Of a stretch of 10,234 nucleotides of DNA, positions 8,998 through 10,234 are shown in pieces. This DNA is from Flavobacterium sp. (GTDB taxonomy: Bacteria; Bacteroidota; Bacteroidia; Flavobacteriales; Flavobacteriaceae). The stretch lies in contig JAAURU010000089.1 in assembly GCA_012032075.1 (NCBI GenBank), forward strand, positions 1-10,234. The letters run 5' to 3'. The translations under genes were made by a program, and so were the position numbers. Under the pieces are notes generated by a model. The model was given only the letters and a program-made list of their open reading frames with translations. It did not search any database and was not told the origin of the DNA. The number at the start of each line of letters is the position of its first letter. The stretch's first letter is position 1.

Positions 8998-9005
8998 CAG
9001 CAGCC

Positions 9006-9227
9006 ATGAACCGCCTTAAAAATTTTATTGAATGGAATGCCTTTGGTGTTTGTACTGCCATTGGCGATAAGCTGGGGATCGCCACAGGCCGCATCCGCCA
9101 GTTTTTTATTTATACTTCTTTGCTTACTGTTGGTTCTCCAATTGTTATTTACCTGGTGCTAGCTTTCTGGATGAATATGAAGCGGTATATTCTGAATGCC
9201 CGGCGAAACCCGCTGAGGTATCTTTAG
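9006..9227 (+). CDS. Small PspC-domain membrane protein
   Basis: A 73-residue protein made almost wholly of one PspC domain. The cytoplasmic N-terminal part has the family pattern AFGVCTAIGDKLGIATGRIR (residues 12-31). A hydrophobic membrane segment follows at about 33-55 (FFIYTSLLTVGSPIVIYLVL), and the basic tail MKRYILNARRNPLRYL should lie in the cytoplasm. In Proteobacteria PspC is a sensor of membrane stress; stand-alone PspC proteins of this size are common in Bacteroidota and their role is not well defined. The frame stays open upstream to 8856, but the upstream part (including GCEFTQITHVDN) resembles no PspC extension. I therefore chose ATG 9006, which gives the usual compact form. It diverges from the aconitase gene with a 200-base gap. 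No partner such as a PadR regulator or PspA gene lies next to it. Confidence 0.85.
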   Translation: MNRLKNFIEWNAFGVCTAIGDKLGIATGRIRQFFIYTSLLTVGSPIVIYLVLAFWMNMKRYILNARRNPLRYL

Positions 9228-9301
9228 CAAACAGTTGTTCGGTGGTGGATTTCATGTATATAAGTTTTCGAAATTGAAATGGGATGGTTTAAACGCCGGT
9301 T

Positions 9302-9309
9302 TACATTTG
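9302..9309 (+). promoter_or_regulatory. Orphan -7 promoter element TACATTTG
   Basis: TACATTTG followed by CACC is an exact match to the Bacteroidota -7 consensus TAnnTTTG. The nearest upstream TTG (9274-9276) is 25 bases away, longer than the usual spacing near 20, so the -33 element is weak. It points to the right, away from the PspC stop, and no plus-strand gene follows before the terminator at 9407-9432. Confidence 0.5.
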
Positions 9310-9314
9310 CACCA

Positions 9315-9432
9315 CTTTTTATTTCCCCGTTTTAGATCCAACCTTCCATTCCGTCCCGTGATCGTAGGTATGGGTTAATCAAACGTATTCAATGGAACAA
9401 TTCCGGAAGCTCCCAAAAGGGAGCTTTTTTTT
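9315..9432 (+). ncRNA. Candidate small RNA of about 118 nt
   Basis: A -7 element at 9302-9309 and a strong terminator at 9407-9432 bracket a segment without a credible gene. The interior can fold. A 7-bp stem TTCCATT/AATGGAA pairs 9344-9350 with 9391-9397. Inside it a 6-bp stem CCCGTG/TATGGG, including G-U pairs, joins 9355-9360 to 9369-9374 around an 8-base loop. The start is estimated from promoter spacing. I do not recognise it as a known family. It could instead be only the 3' UTR of the PspC transcript, whose terminator this would also be. Confidence 0.4.
9407..9432 (+). terminator. Strong Rho-independent terminator, plus strand
   Basis: An 8-bp perfect stem AAGCTCCC/GGGAGCTT (9407-9414 and 9419-9426) closes an AAAA loop and runs into eight T (9425-9432). 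It ends plus-strand transcription from the PspC gene and/or the orphan promoter at 9302. Read on the minus strand it has no U-tail, so it should not terminate the membrane-protein gene at 9492. Confidence 0.9.
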
Positions 9433-9491
9433 CGAAGAATAATTACCAGGAAAGACAATTACACTCCGGGGATACTTTCAAAAAAACAGAA

Positions 9492-10234
9492 TTATTTTTT
9501 TGGAGATGATTTATTTTGTTCCTGCTTCAACGGGTTATGAAAGACAAAATAAACACCCGCAAGGGAAGTGATTACACTGGTTAAATAAAAGAGAAGACTG
9601 ATCACAACGGCAATTTCCGGGCTCAGTGCAAAATATAAAGCGCCTTCACGAAAAACAAACTCTCTTACACCCAGCCCGCCTCCCAGTGAAATGGGCAACA
9701 CGGAAATTACCGCTGCAACTAAAAAAATAAAAAATCCATTCTCCCTGGTACAGCGGAAGTTCCAGTGCTATCAAAATACAATACATACAAACGACCTGGA
9801 AAACCTGGACAACGATACCCCAAAAAAAGGTGGGCCAGAAACCCGGAATAAAATCCCTGAAGAATAATTTTACAATAAAATATAGTCCCGTTATGGCGGC
9901 AACTGCCCCGCAAATAAGCAATGTGTCATATAAAACATTATTCAGTACGGCAATACCATATAAAGAGAGAATGATACCTAATGCCAGTAACCCGCTGAGC
10001 CGGTCCAGCAAAACAGCCGCAGTGATCTTTTTGTATGGCACGTAGTACTTCCTTCGCAGCAGGATTACTTTGTATGCATCGCCGCTGATAGCCCCGGGAA
10101 GAAAGAGGTTATAAAACATGCCGAGCCAGTACAACTTTATATTTTTCCATTGCGGTAAATAGATCCGGATATTACTGAAATAAATATTAAGTCTGTAAGA
10201 AGCGATAAGTTTTGAAATCGTTAAAGCGAGAACA
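9492..10234 (-). CDS. Flippase-like / lysylphosphatidylglycerol-synthase-type integral membrane protein, 5' end outside window, one frameshift
   Basis: The product is a polytopic inner-membrane protein of the UPF0104 (COG0392) type, related to the membrane domain of MprF. Family motifs are in order: NLFLPGAISGDAYKVILLRR, corresponding to the N-x3-PG-x2-GGD motif; LDRLSGLLAL; and PISLGGGLGVRE. Several hydrophobic segments separate them (LALGIILSLYGIAVL, LLICGAVAAITGLYFIV, ISLLFYLTSVITSLAGVYFVF). The tail KQEQNKSSPKK is polar. The frame is open to the right edge with no start seen, so the N-terminal helices are missing. The frame breaks in the T7 run at 9721-9727: WIFYFF goes out of frame, and one T fewer restores WIFYFLVAAVISVLPISL. 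This is probably a homopolymer error. No catalytic GNAT-like aminoacyl-transfer domain follows, so lysyl transfer is unlikely. A role in lipid or polyprenyl-linked substrate movement is inference from the family. Confidence 0.82.

Larger units (their letters stand above)
9228..9491. other. Gene-free intergenic region between PspC and membrane-protein genes
   Basis: No convincing coding frame on either strand. It holds a -7-like element (9302-9309), an inverted-repeat segment (9344-9397) and a plus-strand terminator (9407-9432), described separately. No tRNA cloverleaf was recognised. The genes on either side converge here. Confidence 0.7.

Noticed and set aside
8856..9005. N-terminal extension of the PspC protein starting at TTG 8856
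   Set aside because: The extra 50 residues do not look like a PspC extension and overlap the terminator-like hairpin; ATG 9006 gives the usual compact form.
9392..9442. A 16-codon open frame MEQFRKLPKGSFFFEE
   Set aside because: It is encoded by the terminator stem and its T run; low-complexity coding from the hairpin is expected by chance.
1..10234. CRISPR arrays, insertion sequences, tRNA or rRNA genes, defence or toxin-antitoxin systems
   Set aside because: No regularly spaced repeats, transposase motifs, terminal inverted repeats or cloverleaf folds were found on reading both strands.

Overview
The window reads as Bacteroidota DNA. It is AT-rich, starts are preceded by A-rich stretches rather than Shine-Dalgarno sites, and -7 elements resemble TAnnTTTG. 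It falls into two parts that probably do not come from the same genome. Positions 1 to about 8650 look Flavobacteriaceae-like: low GC (hand counts of 32-35% in sample 60-base lines) and A/T-ending codons. From about 8650 to the end, GC is higher and patchy (40-55% in sample lines), with codons such as GCG, GGC, CCG and CTG, closer to Chitinophagaceae-type Bacteroidota. The taxonomic names are inferences from protein style and codon use; no search was run.

Layout, all on the minus strand for positions 1-8805 and therefore read right to left. The aconitase gene (6537-8805) ends at a strong hairpin terminator (6478-6511). A glycogen cluster follows: glgA glycogen synthase (6418-5011), glgC glucose-1-phosphate adenylyltransferase (5007-3745), glgB branching enzyme (3743-1843), and a GH31 alpha-glucosidase (1798 to beyond the left edge). 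Gaps in the cluster are 3, 1 and 44 bases, so this is one operon. GlgC makes ADP-glucose, GlgA polymerises it, GlgB branches the chain, and the GH31 enzyme probably trims or recycles alpha-glucans in the cytoplasm.

Right part. A small PspC-domain membrane protein (9006-9227, plus strand) diverges from the aconitase gene. Next comes a gene-free stretch (9228-9491) with a TACATTTG -7 element and, about 100 bases on, an excellent plus-strand terminator, which together suggest a small RNA of about 118 nt. Last is the 3' part of a flippase-like / lysylphosphatidylglycerol-synthase-type membrane protein gene (9492-10234, minus strand), cut by the right edge.

Two quality issues dominate. First, the aconitase gene changes composition abruptly near its 5' end, at about 8640-8662, as if two genomes were joined inside a conserved gene: an assembly chimera or, less likely, a real recombinant. 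Second, four of the six genes carry single-base frameshifts, nine in all and several in homopolymers, while the protein sequence is well conserved on both sides of each shift. This is the signature of uncorrected sequencing errors, not of gene decay. I see no convincing new multi-gene system; the best candidate for something undescribed is the orphan small transcription unit at 9302-9432.
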